Part shown: in pieces, positions 1 through 7,801 of the stretch
Layout: the number at the start of each line of letters is the position of its first letter
Position numbering within the stretch: position 1 is the stretch's first letter
NCBI GenBank assembly: GCA_021820165.1
Contig: JAKADW010000015.1
Coordinates: 1 to 13,607, forward strand
Length of the DNA stretch: 13,607 nt
Reading direction: 5' to 3'
Source: Bacillota bacterium
GTDB taxonomy: Bacteria > Bacillota_E > Sulfobacillia > Sulfobacillales > Sulfobacillaceae
The notes under the pieces: generated by a model
Told to the model about the DNA's origin: nothing
Databases searched by the model: none
What the model saw: the letters and a program-made list of their open reading frames with translations, nothing else
Made by a program: the position numbers and the translations under genes

Positions 1-2430
1 TATGGGCTTTTTGACCATGATGCGAAAGTTGCGGCGCCATTGCTGGATCTGCAACTGGCCGCTCGCGATGGCCGGGTGGCCATGTGTGGGATTCCCCATC
101 ATGCGTTGGGCCAATATACGCAGAAGTTGCTGGATTCGGGACTCACCGTGGCCATTGCCGAGCAAATGGAGGACCCGTCCCAAGCCAAAGGGTTGGTCGA
201 CCGGCAGATTGTGCGGGTCCTTACCTCAGGCACGGTGATTCCGGACGATGAAAGGTCTTCGCCGCGCCTAGGCGTGCGTTATCGGCATCGCCAGGGGGTG
301 GTGGCGGTGATGGCTGAACTAGCGAGCGGCGCATTGCACATCACGGAGAGTTCGCTCAATCCCACTGAGCGTCAGCAGTTGGACGAGCTCTGGGCTCTTT
401 GGGATCCGGACGAATATCTTACGAATGACCCGGATGAGAATCCCGGCCGGGGACTGCGTGTGGAGTCGGACCCGTATTTCCGACGCGTGGATCGGCTGGA
501 GGCCGAACGGTTGGTGCAGGAGAAGCTGGGGCTCTCGGGGCTTCGTCGCTGGGGTCTCGAGGAGCGGGCTCCGGTCCATGACGCCTTGGTCATCCTCTGG
601 CGGTATTTGGAGCGCATGCAGCGGCGAAGCCCCATCCATTTGTCCGATGTGCAGCTTCATCCACTCGGCCATCGGGTCTCACTATCGCCGCGTACGGTGC
701 GCCAGCTCGATTTAATCGAGGGACCGCACTCGCTTCGGGCACAAATTGACCTCTCAATGACGCCCATGGGAAGTCGCCGGATCGCCGAATGGATATCTCA
801 CCCGCTAAAGGATCCGGTGGCCATCCTGGCACGGCTAGAGGCGGTTGATTATTGGGTCAATGCTCCGCTGCTCCGGGCCGAACTACGCGAATGGTTGGGC
901 TCTGTGGGGGATTTAGGGCGCCGGGTAGCGCGCATGACAATGGGAACGGGAAGACCGCGGGATGCGGCAGGCATTGCGGAAGCCTTAAAGATCCTGCCGA
1001 TGATTTGGCAGCGCATTGAGGATGATGGGAAAGGCCCACGGCTAGAGGCGGAGGTGGTCGAGGGGCTTCGTGACCTGGTGCCCACAATCGACGTACTCGC
1101 CGACCCGGTTCCCGCCCGTTGGGACGATAGCCCATTAATTCGTAATGGTGTCTCCGAATCCTTGGATCGAAGCCGACGGTTGGCCGAGGACCAACGCCAG
1201 GCCTTATTGGGCCTAGAGCAACAAGAACGTGAGCGATCTGGCATCAAATCTCTTCGAGTGGGTTTTCACCGGACATTCGGATACTATCTGGAGGTTTCCC
1301 GCAGCCAAGCCAAAACGGTGCCACCAGACTGGCACCGTCGTCAGACCACCGCGCATACCGAACGTTTCATCTGCGATGCCCTGAGTGCTCTCGAACGGGA
1401 TATTCGAGACGCCGAGGCGGCGCTATCCAGCGAAGAAAGGGCCTTGGCCCAAGGCATTGAAGAGAACGTTCGCGGGGCGGCTAGCCTCCTGACGCGAGCA
1501 GCCGCTTGGCTCGCCGAGGTGGACGCACTAACCGCCTTGGCGGAAGCCAGTGTTAAGCATGGCTATCATCCGCCCGAGATGACCGATGGGCTTCTGGAGG
1601 TGCGCGGCTTGCGCCACCCTGTACTGGAGCGGGTTCTCCACGACTACGTCACCTCTGACCTGATGTTGGACTCTATTCATCACACGCTCATTATCACGGG
1701 TCCCAACATGGGTGGGAAGTCCACGTTCATGCGCGCCTTGGCGCAGAATGTAGTGCTGGCCCAGATGGGATGTTGGGTGGCCGCGGAACATTTTCGCGCG
1801 CCATTATTTGATGCGCTTCTCACCCGAATGGGAGCGGACGATGACTTGGTGCGAGGGCAATCGACCTTTATGGTTGAGATGGAGGAGGTGGCCGCCATCT
1901 TACACCAAGCGACAGGGTCGAGTTTGGTGCTGCTCGATGAGTTGGGCCGTGGCACGTCGACCTACGATGGGCTCGCCATCGCCCAAGCGGTGGTGGAGCG
2001 ACTAGCGATGGTCAACGGTCCCCTGGCACTATTCGCGACGCATTACCACGAACTCACCCAATTAGCGGACGAGAACCCGAGGATCATTAATTTGACCGTT
2101 GAAGTGTTGGAAGGGACCGACGGACCCGTGTTCACCCACCGCGTCATACCAGGTCAGGCCTCGCGTTCCTACGGCATTGAAGTCGCCAGGCTAGCTGGGT
2201 TGCCGCGGTCGCTGATACGGCGCGCCGAGCATCATTTAGCCGCCTGGGAAGGGGGCCAGAGCCGGTCTCGCGCAGCCGAACCACAACTCGATTTCTTTAC
2301 CCCTGACCCCTTGGCAGCTCCCGTATTGCAGGCACTGGCCGACTTAACCCCCGATGATTTGTCGCCGCGGGAAGCATGGCTATGGATTGCCGAATGGCAC
2401 CGGCGCATACAGCAACGGGAGGAATCATGA
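1..2430 (+). CDS. mutS: DNA mismatch repair protein MutS (5'-truncated by window edge)
   Basis: Mismatch-recognition ATPase of MutS-MutL repair. The frame is open from base 1, so the gene continues upstream; 809 residues are visible. Aligned from memory with E. coli and B. subtilis MutS, about 36 N-terminal residues are missing. Seen in order: the mismatch-binding domain with MCGIPHHA and EQMEDP; connector, lever and clamp regions with FGYYLEVSR; the ATPase with Walker A GPNMGGKS (visible codons 567-574), QSTFMVEM, Walker B LLDELGRGTSTYDG (D646, E647) and ATHYHE; the helix-turn-helix dimer motif SYGIEVARLAG; and a C-terminal QLDFF (2284-2298) that fits the beta-clamp-binding consensus. Oddity: the first two codons read Tyr-Gly where the FxE motif should give Tyr-Glu, so the mismatch-contacting Glu appears to be Gly. 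The stop overlaps the mutL start by one base, which suggests translational coupling. Confidence 0.97.
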   Translation, partial: YGLFDHDAKVAAPLLDLQLAARDGRVAMCGIPHHALGQYTQKLLDSGLTVAIAEQMEDPSQAKGLVDRQIVRVLTSGTVIPDDERSSPRLGVRYRHRQGVVAVMAELASGALHITESSLNPTERQQLDELWALWDPDEYLTNDPDENPGRGLRVESDPYFRRVDRLEAERLVQEKLGLSGLRRWGLEERAPVHDALVILWRYLERMQRRSPIHLSDVQLHPLGHRVSLSPRTVRQLDLIEGPHSLRAQIDLSMTPMGSRRIAEWISHPLKDPVAILARLEAVDYWVNAPLLRAELREWLGSVGDLGRRVARMTMGTGRPRDAAGIAEALKILPMIWQRIEDDGKGPRLEAEVVEGLRDLVPTIDVLADPVPARWDDSPLIRNGVSESLDRSRRLAEDQRQALLGLEQQERERSGIKSLRVGFHRTFGYYLEVSRSQAKTVPPDWHRRQTTAHTERFICDALSALERDIRDAEAALSSEERALAQGIEENVRGAASLLTRAAAWLAEVDALTALAEASVKHGYHPPEMTDGLLEVRGLRHPVLERVLHDYVTSDLMLDSIHHTLIITGPNMGGKSTFMRALAQNVVLAQMGCWVAAEHFRAPLFDALLTRMGADDDLVRGQSTFMVEMEEVAAILHQATGSSLVLLDELGRGTSTYDGLAIAQAVVERLAMVNGPLALFATHYHELTQLADENPRIINLTVEVLEGTDGPVFTHRVIPGQASRSYGIEVARLAGLPRSLIRRAEHHLAAWEGGQSRSRAAEPQLDFFTPDPLAAPVLQALADLTPDDLSPREAWLWIAEWHRRIQQREES

Positions 2431-4118
2431 TGCGGATTCAGCGTTTGGACCCTATCGTAGCGAATCAAATTGCCGCTGGTGAAGTGGTGGAGCGTCCGGC
2501 CTCCGTTGTCAAAGAGTTGGTGGAAAACAGTTTGGATGCGGGAGCCGGGCGCATTCGCATTGACGTCACGTCGGGTGTTTTTCGCCTCACGGTAAAGGAT
2601 GATGGGCACGGGATCCTTCCCGAGGACCTCCCTTTGGCCCCGCTGCGTCACACCACCTCGAAAATCCGACGCATCGAAGACCTTGAGTCGGAGCGCACCC
2701 TAGGATTTCGCGGAGAAGCGCTGGCAGCGATCTCCTCGGTGAGCGAGGTGCGAATCGCGTCGCGTCCTGAATCTCAGTCAACCGGGGCGGCGATTACGAT
2801 CAGTTTCGGAGAATGCTCTACCATATCCCCGGTGGCCATGGGTGTGGGCACCGAGGTGCACGTGTCTGGCGTATTTTCTCGCCATCCTGCGCGCGAAAAA
2901 TCCCTGAAGACGCCCGCGCGCGAATTTGGGATAATCCAAGAGGTGGTTCAGCAGTTGGCCCTGGCCCGTCCCGATGTCCACATGCAATTGGTTCACGAAG
3001 ACCGCGTGATCCTCGACACGCCCGGGCGCGGCGATCGGGGGGAAACGGTCATGGCCATCTTCGGACGCGAACTGGCGTCCCAACTCATTCCCATAAGCTA
3101 CCAGAGCGAGCGGGGGTGGAGGATTCAGGGACTCATCGCACCCGCCCACGTTCATCGTGCCAATCGGCTAGGTCAAGGCTTCTTCATCAACGGCCGGTGG
3201 GTGAGCAACTGGACGCTCCGCGCAGCCGTTGAAGAAGCTTTTCGTCCTAACCTGCCCGACCGACGCCACCCATACTTTTGGTTCTGGGTGGACGTCCCGT
3301 TGGACGAAGTGGATCCCAATTCGCACCCGGCCAAAGCTGAAGTCCGCATCTTTCGCGAGCAGGCACTGAAGGCGTTGCTGTTTCGGTTGGTCAAAGACGC
3401 CCTGGTTTCCTCATCGGGAAGCCCGTCGATGGGGGAGGGGGCCGAGTCGCCGGTGCCGACAGGGACGGATCAAACTTGGGCTTTCGAGGAAGGGAACGGC
3501 CAGCCGGTGCGTCCTCCGGTCTTGCACCAACAGTTTCGGGAACTGGTGCCCCTCGGTCAGTGGCATGCGAAATACATTCTAGCCCAGGGACCGGGGGGCC
3601 TATACCTGATTGATCAGCATGCCGCACACGAGCGCATCTATTTTGAGCGTTTCCGCCGCCTGGGCGAGGATTTGCGCTTCGCCCAGCCGCTTTTGGTACC
3701 AGTGGCAGAAACGCTAACACAGGCGGAGTGGGCCTGGTTTGAGGCACATCATCAGGATTTAACGGCCTGGGGGTTCGACATTGAGCGTTTGGGGGGAAAT
3801 ACGGTAGCGGTACGGGCCGTTCCCACCGCCTTTCATGATTTGGAAAGCCATCAGGGGCTCTTTCGGCTGGTGCTCGAACTTATGGCAGACAATGCACTCG
3901 CTGCCCATCCGGTATCTTGGGCGGAAGAATCCCACTACGCCATGGCCGCCTGCAAAGCGGCAATAAAGGCTAACCGCCCGCTCAGCTATCCCGAAATGGT
4001 CGCGCTACTGGAGGAGATGAGCCAGACCGAGGATCCACGCGGATGCCCGCACGGGCGGCCAACGATGATTGTCCTATCTTTGGAGGAGGTGGACCGGCGC
4101 TTTGGACGAAGCGGATGA
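2430..4118 (+). CDS. mutL: DNA mismatch repair endonuclease MutL
   Basis: GHKL ATPase and nicking endonuclease that acts after MutS. I chose ATG 2430 because GGGAGG (2417-2422) sits 7 nt upstream and the numbering then matches E. coli MutL: catalytic E29, Mg-binding N33, D58 in DDGHGI, and GFRGEAL at 92-98. ATG 2427 is the alternative; the longer open frame from 2376 adds residues foreign to the family. The product is 562 residues, on the short side, with a short Pro/Gly/Ser-rich linker. The C-terminal domain has the endonuclease motif DQHAAHERIYFE (395-406), ACKAAIKA (Cys508) and CPHGRP (Cys539, His541), which form the metal site in B. subtilis MutL. It also has QPLLVP (419-424), which fits the QxxLxP clamp-binding motif. 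This is the nuclease-active type found where MutH is absent. Its 3' end overlaps the start region of miaA. Confidence 0.96.
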   Translation: MRIQRLDPIVANQIAAGEVVERPASVVKELVENSLDAGAGRIRIDVTSGVFRLTVKDDGHGILPEDLPLAPLRHTTSKIRRIEDLESERTLGFRGEALAAISSVSEVRIASRPESQSTGAAITISFGECSTISPVAMGVGTEVHVSGVFSRHPAREKSLKTPAREFGIIQEVVQQLALARPDVHMQLVHEDRVILDTPGRGDRGETVMAIFGRELASQLIPISYQSERGWRIQGLIAPAHVHRANRLGQGFFINGRWVSNWTLRAAVEEAFRPNLPDRRHPYFWFWVDVPLDEVDPNSHPAKAEVRIFREQALKALLFRLVKDALVSSSGSPSMGEGAESPVPTGTDQTWAFEEGNGQPVRPPVLHQQFRELVPLGQWHAKYILAQGPGGLYLIDQHAAHERIYFERFRRLGEDLRFAQPLLVPVAETLTQAEWAWFEAHHQDLTAWGFDIERLGGNTVAVRAVPTAFHDLESHQGLFRLVLELMADNALAAHPVSWAEESHYAMAACKAAIKANRPLSYPEMVALLEEMSQTEDPRGCPHGRPTMIVLSLEEVDRRFGRSG

Positions 4119-5037
4119 TTTGATCCCTGTCATCGTGATTGCCGGGCCTACGGCCGTAGGAAAGACCGAATTGGCGGTCCAAGTGGCCGAGGCGCTCAAT
4201 GGGGAGATACTCTCAGCGGACTCGGCTTCCGTATATCGTGGGCTCGACATTGGCTCCGCAAAACCCAACCCCGCTGAACGCCAGCGGGTGCGCCATCATC
4301 TCATTGATGTGGTCGACCCGACCGAGCCGTTTTCCGTGGCTGACTTTAAACGCTTGGCCGAAGATGCCGTTCGGGATATTGTTGCACGTGGAAAGACGCC
4401 CGTCATCACCGGAGGAACTGGGCTTTGGATCCGTGCCCTAGTCCGGGATTTCCAGCTTCCCCCCGAGGCTGGTCAAACCCCCCTGCGCGAAGCTCTCCTT
4501 AAATTGGGTGAAAAGGACAGTTTCGCATCGCTAAGACGTCAGTTGCGGGTTGTCGATCCGGAGAGCTTTGGCGCCATCCAAGCTAACGATCATCGCCGCC
4601 TGGTGCGAGCTCTTGAAGTGTTTTTCGTGACGGGCCATCGCTTGGTGCGTACACCTTCCCAAAAGACACCGTATAAGACCCAATACTGGGTGCTGACGCG
4701 AACCGTGTCCGAACTACATCAGCGCATCTTAGCCCGTGTCCAAGCCATGTTGGCGGAAGGACTGACGGACGAAGTCGGTAGACTGTTGAGAGCCGGCGTG
4801 TCTCCGAACGCCCAGGCCCTGTCCAGTATTGGATATCGGGAAATGGTCGCCTGGTACTACGGCCTATTGACCGCAGACGAGCGCGATCAGCTCACTGTGC
4901 GCCACACGCAGCTTTTCGCCAAACGCCAGCTCACCTGGTTCCGTTCAGAAAAAGATGCTCGTTGGTTGGATCTTACCGCCTGGCCGATGGAGAAAGCTGT
5001 GGACAAAATCGTTCAGACCTACCGACAAAACACCTGA
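4102..5037 (+). CDS. miaA: tRNA dimethylallyltransferase MiaA
   Basis: Transfers the dimethylallyl group from DMAPP to N6 of A37 in tRNAs that read codons starting with U, the first step toward ms2i6A. The P-loop is GPTAVGKT (15-22), followed by SADSASVYRGLDIGSAKP with the presumed catalytic Asp40. Further family marks are NDHRRLVRALEV, LSSIGYREM and a C-terminal RQLTWFRSEKDARWLD. The 311 residues are normal for MiaA. The start is uncertain. TTG 4102 is preferred because AGGAGG (4084-4089) lies 12 nt upstream and it gives a family-like N terminus. TTG 4069 would add 11 residues unlike MiaA; TTG 4120 and GTG 4135 are also in frame. All choices except TTG 4120 and GTG 4135 overlap mutL, so expression is probably coupled. 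The 3' end overlaps the opposing hydrolase gene by 19 bp. Confidence 0.94.
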   Translation: MDEADDLIPVIVIAGPTAVGKTELAVQVAEALNGEILSADSASVYRGLDIGSAKPNPAERQRVRHHLIDVVDPTEPFSVADFKRLAEDAVRDIVARGKTPVITGGTGLWIRALVRDFQLPPEAGQTPLREALLKLGEKDSFASLRRQLRVVDPESFGAIQANDHRRLVRALEVFFVTGHRLVRTPSQKTPYKTQYWVLTRTVSELHQRILARVQAMLAEGLTDEVGRLLRAGVSPNAQALSSIGYREMVAWYYGLLTADERDQLTVRHTQLFAKRQLTWFRSEKDARWLDLTAWPMEKAVDKIVQTYRQNT

Positions 5038-6005
5038 TTGCCAATAACGGCGGCCACCGGTTGACTTTCCAGCCAGGCATCGTTCGTCATGGATGGATTA
5101 TAAAAGTAGAGCGCCCCGTGGGTCGGGTCCCATCCAGAGACGGCTGCCCGGGCCGCTGCCAGGGCCTGGCTGCTGGGGGCTTGCCAAAAGCTTCCGTTGC
5201 TCACACTCTCGAATTGACCCGGCTCGAATAATACACCGTCCAGGGTCTTCGGATATCCAGGGATCTTTAGTCGATTAAGAACCACCGCCGCGACCGCCAC
5301 CTGCCCCAGAAACGGCTGATTGCCCGCTTCCGCTTGTACCAAGTGGGCGAGCATAAGGGTGTCTTCGGCGTTTAAATTTGCCGACATCTGAAGTCCGCCG
5401 CGGTTAGTCAGCGGTGCCGTTGCGGCTTTTTGTGGGGGAGCACTAAAATGAGCTTTGGGCAATCGTCCGGTATAGGGGATCACCAGTGCCTGGCCCGGTT
5501 GGAGCTTGTCCCGGGTGAGGCGATTCTCATGCCACAGGAGCACCAACGGAACATCGAAGGCGCGCGCCACCGACAACAAGGTGTCGCCCGGCTTGACGTG
5601 GTAGACTTCGGGGATAATTAACTCGGCCCCGGCCTGGATTCTGGGATTACTGAGATGGTTCACGGCCTCGATGGAGGCGATGCTGACGTGAAATCGCTCG
5701 GAAAGGCTCCACAGAGTATCTCCCCAGGCAATACGGTACACGTGACCGGCAGGCGACACGGGTTTGCTGCGGGGTAAGCCTAGGTGAATGCGTCGCTTGG
5801 TAGCCCACGACTGGAGTGACTCCGAGGAGGCGGGGCGCACGACTTGGACCGTTTTATCCGGCTGAGGGGGTGATTCGGGATTCAAGGGCATTCCTGGCGC
5901 GGCATTGGACATCGTAAGTCCCAATATCGCGGCGCCGACGGCGGTTACCACAGGTTCCATCCAACGGGAGCGGGTACGGCGCGAAATACTCAGAAGGACA
6001 GACAT
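5019..6005 (-). CDS. Secreted LysM-SleB type spore-cortex / cell-wall hydrolase
   Basis: A 328-residue exported peptidoglycan-active protein. The N terminus is basic (RRTRSR) and followed by a hydrophobic stretch at about 18-31, ending near SNAAPG, which fits a signal peptide or anchor. Two LysM repeats follow at about 88-132 (YRIAWGDTLWSLSERF) and 135-177 (YHVKPGDTLLSVARAF). A Pro/Ala-rich linker then leads to a SleB/CwlJ hydrolase_2 domain at about 215-327, with QAEAGNQ (Glu226 as candidate catalytic acid), VAVAAVVLNR, PGQFESV and GALYFYNP. SleB-family enzymes are lytic transglycosylases or muramidases of the spore cortex. SleB itself usually carries PG_binding_1 rather than LysM, so the exact role (germination lysis or vegetative wall turnover) is not settled. 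ATG 6005 is chosen over ATG 6032 because GAGAGGAG lies 7 nt upstream. It is divergent from spoVK, which supports a sporulation link. Confidence 0.9.
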   Translation of the reverse strand: MSVLLSISRRTRSRWMEPVVTAVGAAILGLTMSNAAPGMPLNPESPPQPDKTVQVVRPASSESLQSWATKRRIHLGLPRSKPVSPAGHVYRIAWGDTLWSLSERFHVSIASIEAVNHLSNPRIQAGAELIIPEVYHVKPGDTLLSVARAFDVPLVLLWHENRLTRDKLQPGQALVIPYTGRLPKAHFSAPPQKAATAPLTNRGGLQMSANLNAEDTLMLAHLVQAEAGNQPFLGQVAVAAVVLNRLKIPGYPKTLDGVLFEPGQFESVSNGSFWQAPSSQALAAARAAVSGWDPTHGALYFYNPSMTNDAWLESQPVAAVIGNQVFCR

Positions 6006-6012
6006 GAACACA

Positions 6013-6020
6013 CTCCTCTC
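6013..6020 (-). promoter_or_regulatory. Shine-Dalgarno for the LysM-SleB gene
   Basis: GAGAGGAG on the - strand, 7 nt before ATG 6005. It fixes that start and falls inside the coding frame of the longer candidate that begins at 6032. Confidence 0.75.
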
Positions 6021-6150
6021 GGGTTTGTCCATAACCTATTCGCCATAATGGCAGATTTTGCCTGCTAAAAACTGGAAATCAGCAAAAAGAGTTTTCTTGC
6101 ACCCTTTAGGACAGATTTTCCGGCGTCCCTCGCATAGTGTTATGTGAGTG

Positions 6151-6159
6151 AAGGAGGGG
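6151..6159 (+). promoter_or_regulatory. Shine-Dalgarno deciding the spoVK start
   Basis: AAGGAGGGG lies 5 nt before GTG 6165. The in-frame GTG at 6144 lies upstream of this site and is therefore unlikely to be the start. Confidence 0.75.
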
Positions 6160-6164
6160 CTAGG

Positions 6165-7157
6165 GTGTCGGACATCGTGTCACCGGAATTGAATCCGAGT
6201 TCGGTTGAAGAGGTCTTTCAGTGGATTCATGTCGGGCGCTTGGCGCCCGATCGGGCTATCGAGCTCTTATCTGGTTTTCAGACGGCCCCTGCCCTGCAAA
6301 CATCGGCGACACGGCGCGAACGTCAGGATCAGGAGCGCGAGAGCCCCGATGCGGTATTGGCCGATCTTGACCGACTGGTCGGCTTGGACGACATCAAGCG
6401 GGTGGTACGGGACATTCGCGCCTTTGTGGAGGTTCAGCAGCTCCGCGAGGACGCGGGACTTCGACGCAATCAACAATCCTTTCACATGGTTTTTTCTGGC
6501 GCTCCTGGCACTGGAAAGACCACGGTGGCCCGTTTGATGGGCCGTTTATTTAAGTCGCTGGATGTCCTCTCCAAGGGGCATCTGGTGGAGGTCGAGCGGG
6601 CGGACCTGGTCGGGGAGTATATTGGCCATACGGCTCAGAAAGCCCGCGAGGTGATTAAGCGGGCGACCGGCGGGGTACTTTTCGTGGACGAGGCATATAG
6701 CCTCGCCCGGGGTGGGGAAAAGGATTTTGGTAAGGAAGCTATTGATACCCTTGTGGCAGCCATGGAGAACTTGCGCGAGGACCTTTTAGTCATTTTAGCG
6801 GGATATCCCGAGGAGATGGCCTGGTTCATGGGTACCAACCCAGGCCTCTTGTCCCGCTTTGCCATCCGTCTCGATTTTCCCGATTACGATGCTGAGGCGT
6901 TGGTACAAATTGCGCGGCGCATGGTGCAAGAGCGCGACTACCGTCTAGCACCCGACGCAGAAGCCGGGCTTTTGCGCCTCCTCTCAGAAAATCAGGGGTA
7001 CTGGCATAAGAATGCTGGCAATGCGCGCATGGTTAGAAACCTCTTAGAGCACGCCATCCGTCGTCAGGCTGTGCGCCTTAGCGCAAGACGAACGCCCTTG
7101 ACCCGTCACGACCTCATGCAACTCGCCTGGTCTGACTTTGAGGGGGGCCTATCCTAG
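6165..7157 (+). CDS. spoVK: Stage V sporulation protein K-like AAA+ ATPase
   Basis: A 330-residue AAA+ ATPase of the SpoVK / CbxX-CfxQ family. In Bacillus, SpoVK is needed for spore maturation; the family also includes Rubisco activases. The poorly conserved N terminus (1-65) ends in a charged stretch. It is followed by LVGLDDIKRVVRDI (71-84), Walker A GAPGTGKT (112-119), the pore-loop region LVGEYIGHT (148-156), Walker B VLFVDEA (D175, E176), sensor 1 VILAGYPEEM (209-218), the arginine finger in NPGLLSRF (Arg231) and sensor 2 GNARMVRNLLE near the C terminus. GTG 6165 is chosen on its ribosome-binding site. The stop codon shares one base with the GTG of the next gene, so the two are probably coupled. 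Without other cbb genes nearby and beside a spore-type hydrolase, the spore role is favoured over a Rubisco role. Confidence 0.9.
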   Translation: MSDIVSPELNPSSVEEVFQWIHVGRLAPDRAIELLSGFQTAPALQTSATRRERQDQERESPDAVLADLDRLVGLDDIKRVVRDIRAFVEVQQLREDAGLRRNQQSFHMVFSGAPGTGKTTVARLMGRLFKSLDVLSKGHLVEVERADLVGEYIGHTAQKAREVIKRATGGVLFVDEAYSLARGGEKDFGKEAIDTLVAAMENLREDLLVILAGYPEEMAWFMGTNPGLLSRFAIRLDFPDYDAEALVQIARRMVQERDYRLAPDAEAGLLRLLSENQGYWHKNAGNARMVRNLLEHAIRRQAVRLSARRTPLTRHDLMQLAWSDFEGGLS

Positions 7158-7759
7158 TGCAACTCTCCGTCGTCGGCAAGCCCAACGTCGGCAAGACACT
7201 CCTCCTAATTAATTTTGCCGCCTACCTGGGGCTTCGCGACCTGCAATTGGAAGTCGAAGAGGACGGCATCCGCCGTACCCAGCGTCTCAGCCTGGAACGG
7301 GCTCGCCGCGATTTGGTGTCCTTATACGCGCCCAAAACCACCCATTTGCAACGGATGACGCTGGAGCTTCCCCTCGGCCGGCAGCACCCGGTCATCCGTG
7401 CCGTCGATACCCCGGGCATCCCCGAAGGCATCTCCCCTGATGCCGAGCGCCGACATCAAACGGCCATCGCCTTGGAACAGGTGATGGCATCCGACTTGGT
7501 CCTTCACGTCGTCGATGCTGGCGCGGCTGGCACCCGCCGCCCGGAGGCGGCCGGTGCCTTTGATGTAGCCCTCGCTTCGTGGGGAAAGGCTCGGTCCGGT
7601 TATTGCCTCATTGCCAATAAGATGGATAAGCCGGGAAGCCAGGACGGACTCAGGCTGATTAAAGAACGCTTTCGCGGAACAGCCCTCATTCCGGTTTCGG
7701 CAGTGACCCGCCGCGGCTTTCGGGACCTGAAAGGGTGGGCCCAGCGGATTCTCTTGTAA
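7157..7759 (+). CDS. Small Era/EngA-type GTPase, unassigned subfamily
   Basis: A 200-residue single-domain P-loop GTPase of the TRAFAC/MMR_HSR1 type. G1 is GKPNVGKT (7-14), the likely G2 is PKTT (59-62), G3 is DTPG (84-87), G4 is NKMD (154-157) and G5 is SAV (181-183). All GTP-binding motifs are present, so it should bind and hydrolyse GTP. No KH, TGS, Obg or HflX N-terminal domain is present. The G1-to-G2 gap, with Lys13 about 48 residues before Thr61, is much longer than the roughly 20 residues in Era; the extra stretch (about 25-58) is charged and helical-looking. The GTG start overlaps the spoVK stop, with GAGGGGGG about 9 nt upstream. Bacillus has hflX at this point between spoVK and ynbB, but this is not HflX. 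I cannot assign a role; ribosome assembly or a sporulation function are guesses. Confidence 0.85.
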   Translation: MQLSVVGKPNVGKTLLLINFAAYLGLRDLQLEVEEDGIRRTQRLSLERARRDLVSLYAPKTTHLQRMTLELPLGRQHPVIRAVDTPGIPEGISPDAERRHQTAIALEQVMASDLVLHVVDAGAAGTRRPEAAGAFDVALASWGKARSGYCLIANKMDKPGSQDGLRLIKERFRGTALIPVSAVTRRGFRDLKGWAQRILL

Positions 7760-7788
7760 TTGGCCCGGCTCCGGCAATCGTGTATGAT
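7760..7788 (+). promoter_or_regulatory. Possible sigma-A promoter ahead of the ynbB-like gene
   Basis: TTGGCC (7760-7765), a 17-bp spacer and TATGAT (7783-7788) match the TTGACA/TATAAT consensus at 4 and 5 of 6 positions. It would start transcription near 7795, right at the ribosome-binding site, leaving a leader of only about 13 nt. That makes it questionable. Confidence 0.35.
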
Positions 7789-7795
7789 CGGCCGG

Positions 7796-7801
7796 AGGAG
7801 G
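7796..7801 (+). promoter_or_regulatory. Shine-Dalgarno deciding the ynbB-like start
   Basis: AGGAGG lies 6 nt before GTG 7808. The frame is open back to TTG 7760, but the site makes 7808 the likely start. Confidence 0.7.

Larger units (their letters stand above)
6006..6164. promoter_or_regulatory. Divergent intergenic region between LysM-SleB and spoVK
   Basis: These 159 bp are clearly more AT-rich than the flanking genes and must hold the promoters for both directions. I see no good sigma-A hexamer pair. On the + strand, GCATAGTGT (6132-6140) resembles the CATAnnnT -10 element of sporulation sigma factors E and K, but I cannot place a convincing -35. The octamer CAGATTTT occurs twice, at 6052-6059 and 6112-6119, exactly 60 bp apart. 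Confidence 0.45.

Noticed and set aside
1464..1471. GAACGTTC as an SOS box.
   Set aside because: It lies inside mutS and lacks the 4-bp spacer of GAACnnnnGTTC.
2376..2429. Upstream extension of mutL to ATG 2376.
   Set aside because: The extra residues lie inside mutS coding sequence and do not resemble MutL. The Shine-Dalgarno at 2417-2422 and the residue numbering point to 2430.
4195..4230. MiaA motif SADSASVY as a loss of the common DSMQVY.
   Set aside because: E. coli MiaA also has Ala at this point (SVDSALIY), so the variation is within the family's normal range.
6165..7157. AAA+ protein as a CbbX/CfxQ Rubisco activase.
   Set aside because: No Rubisco or other Calvin-cycle genes are nearby, and the neighbours point to sporulation. 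Only a phylogeny would settle it fully.
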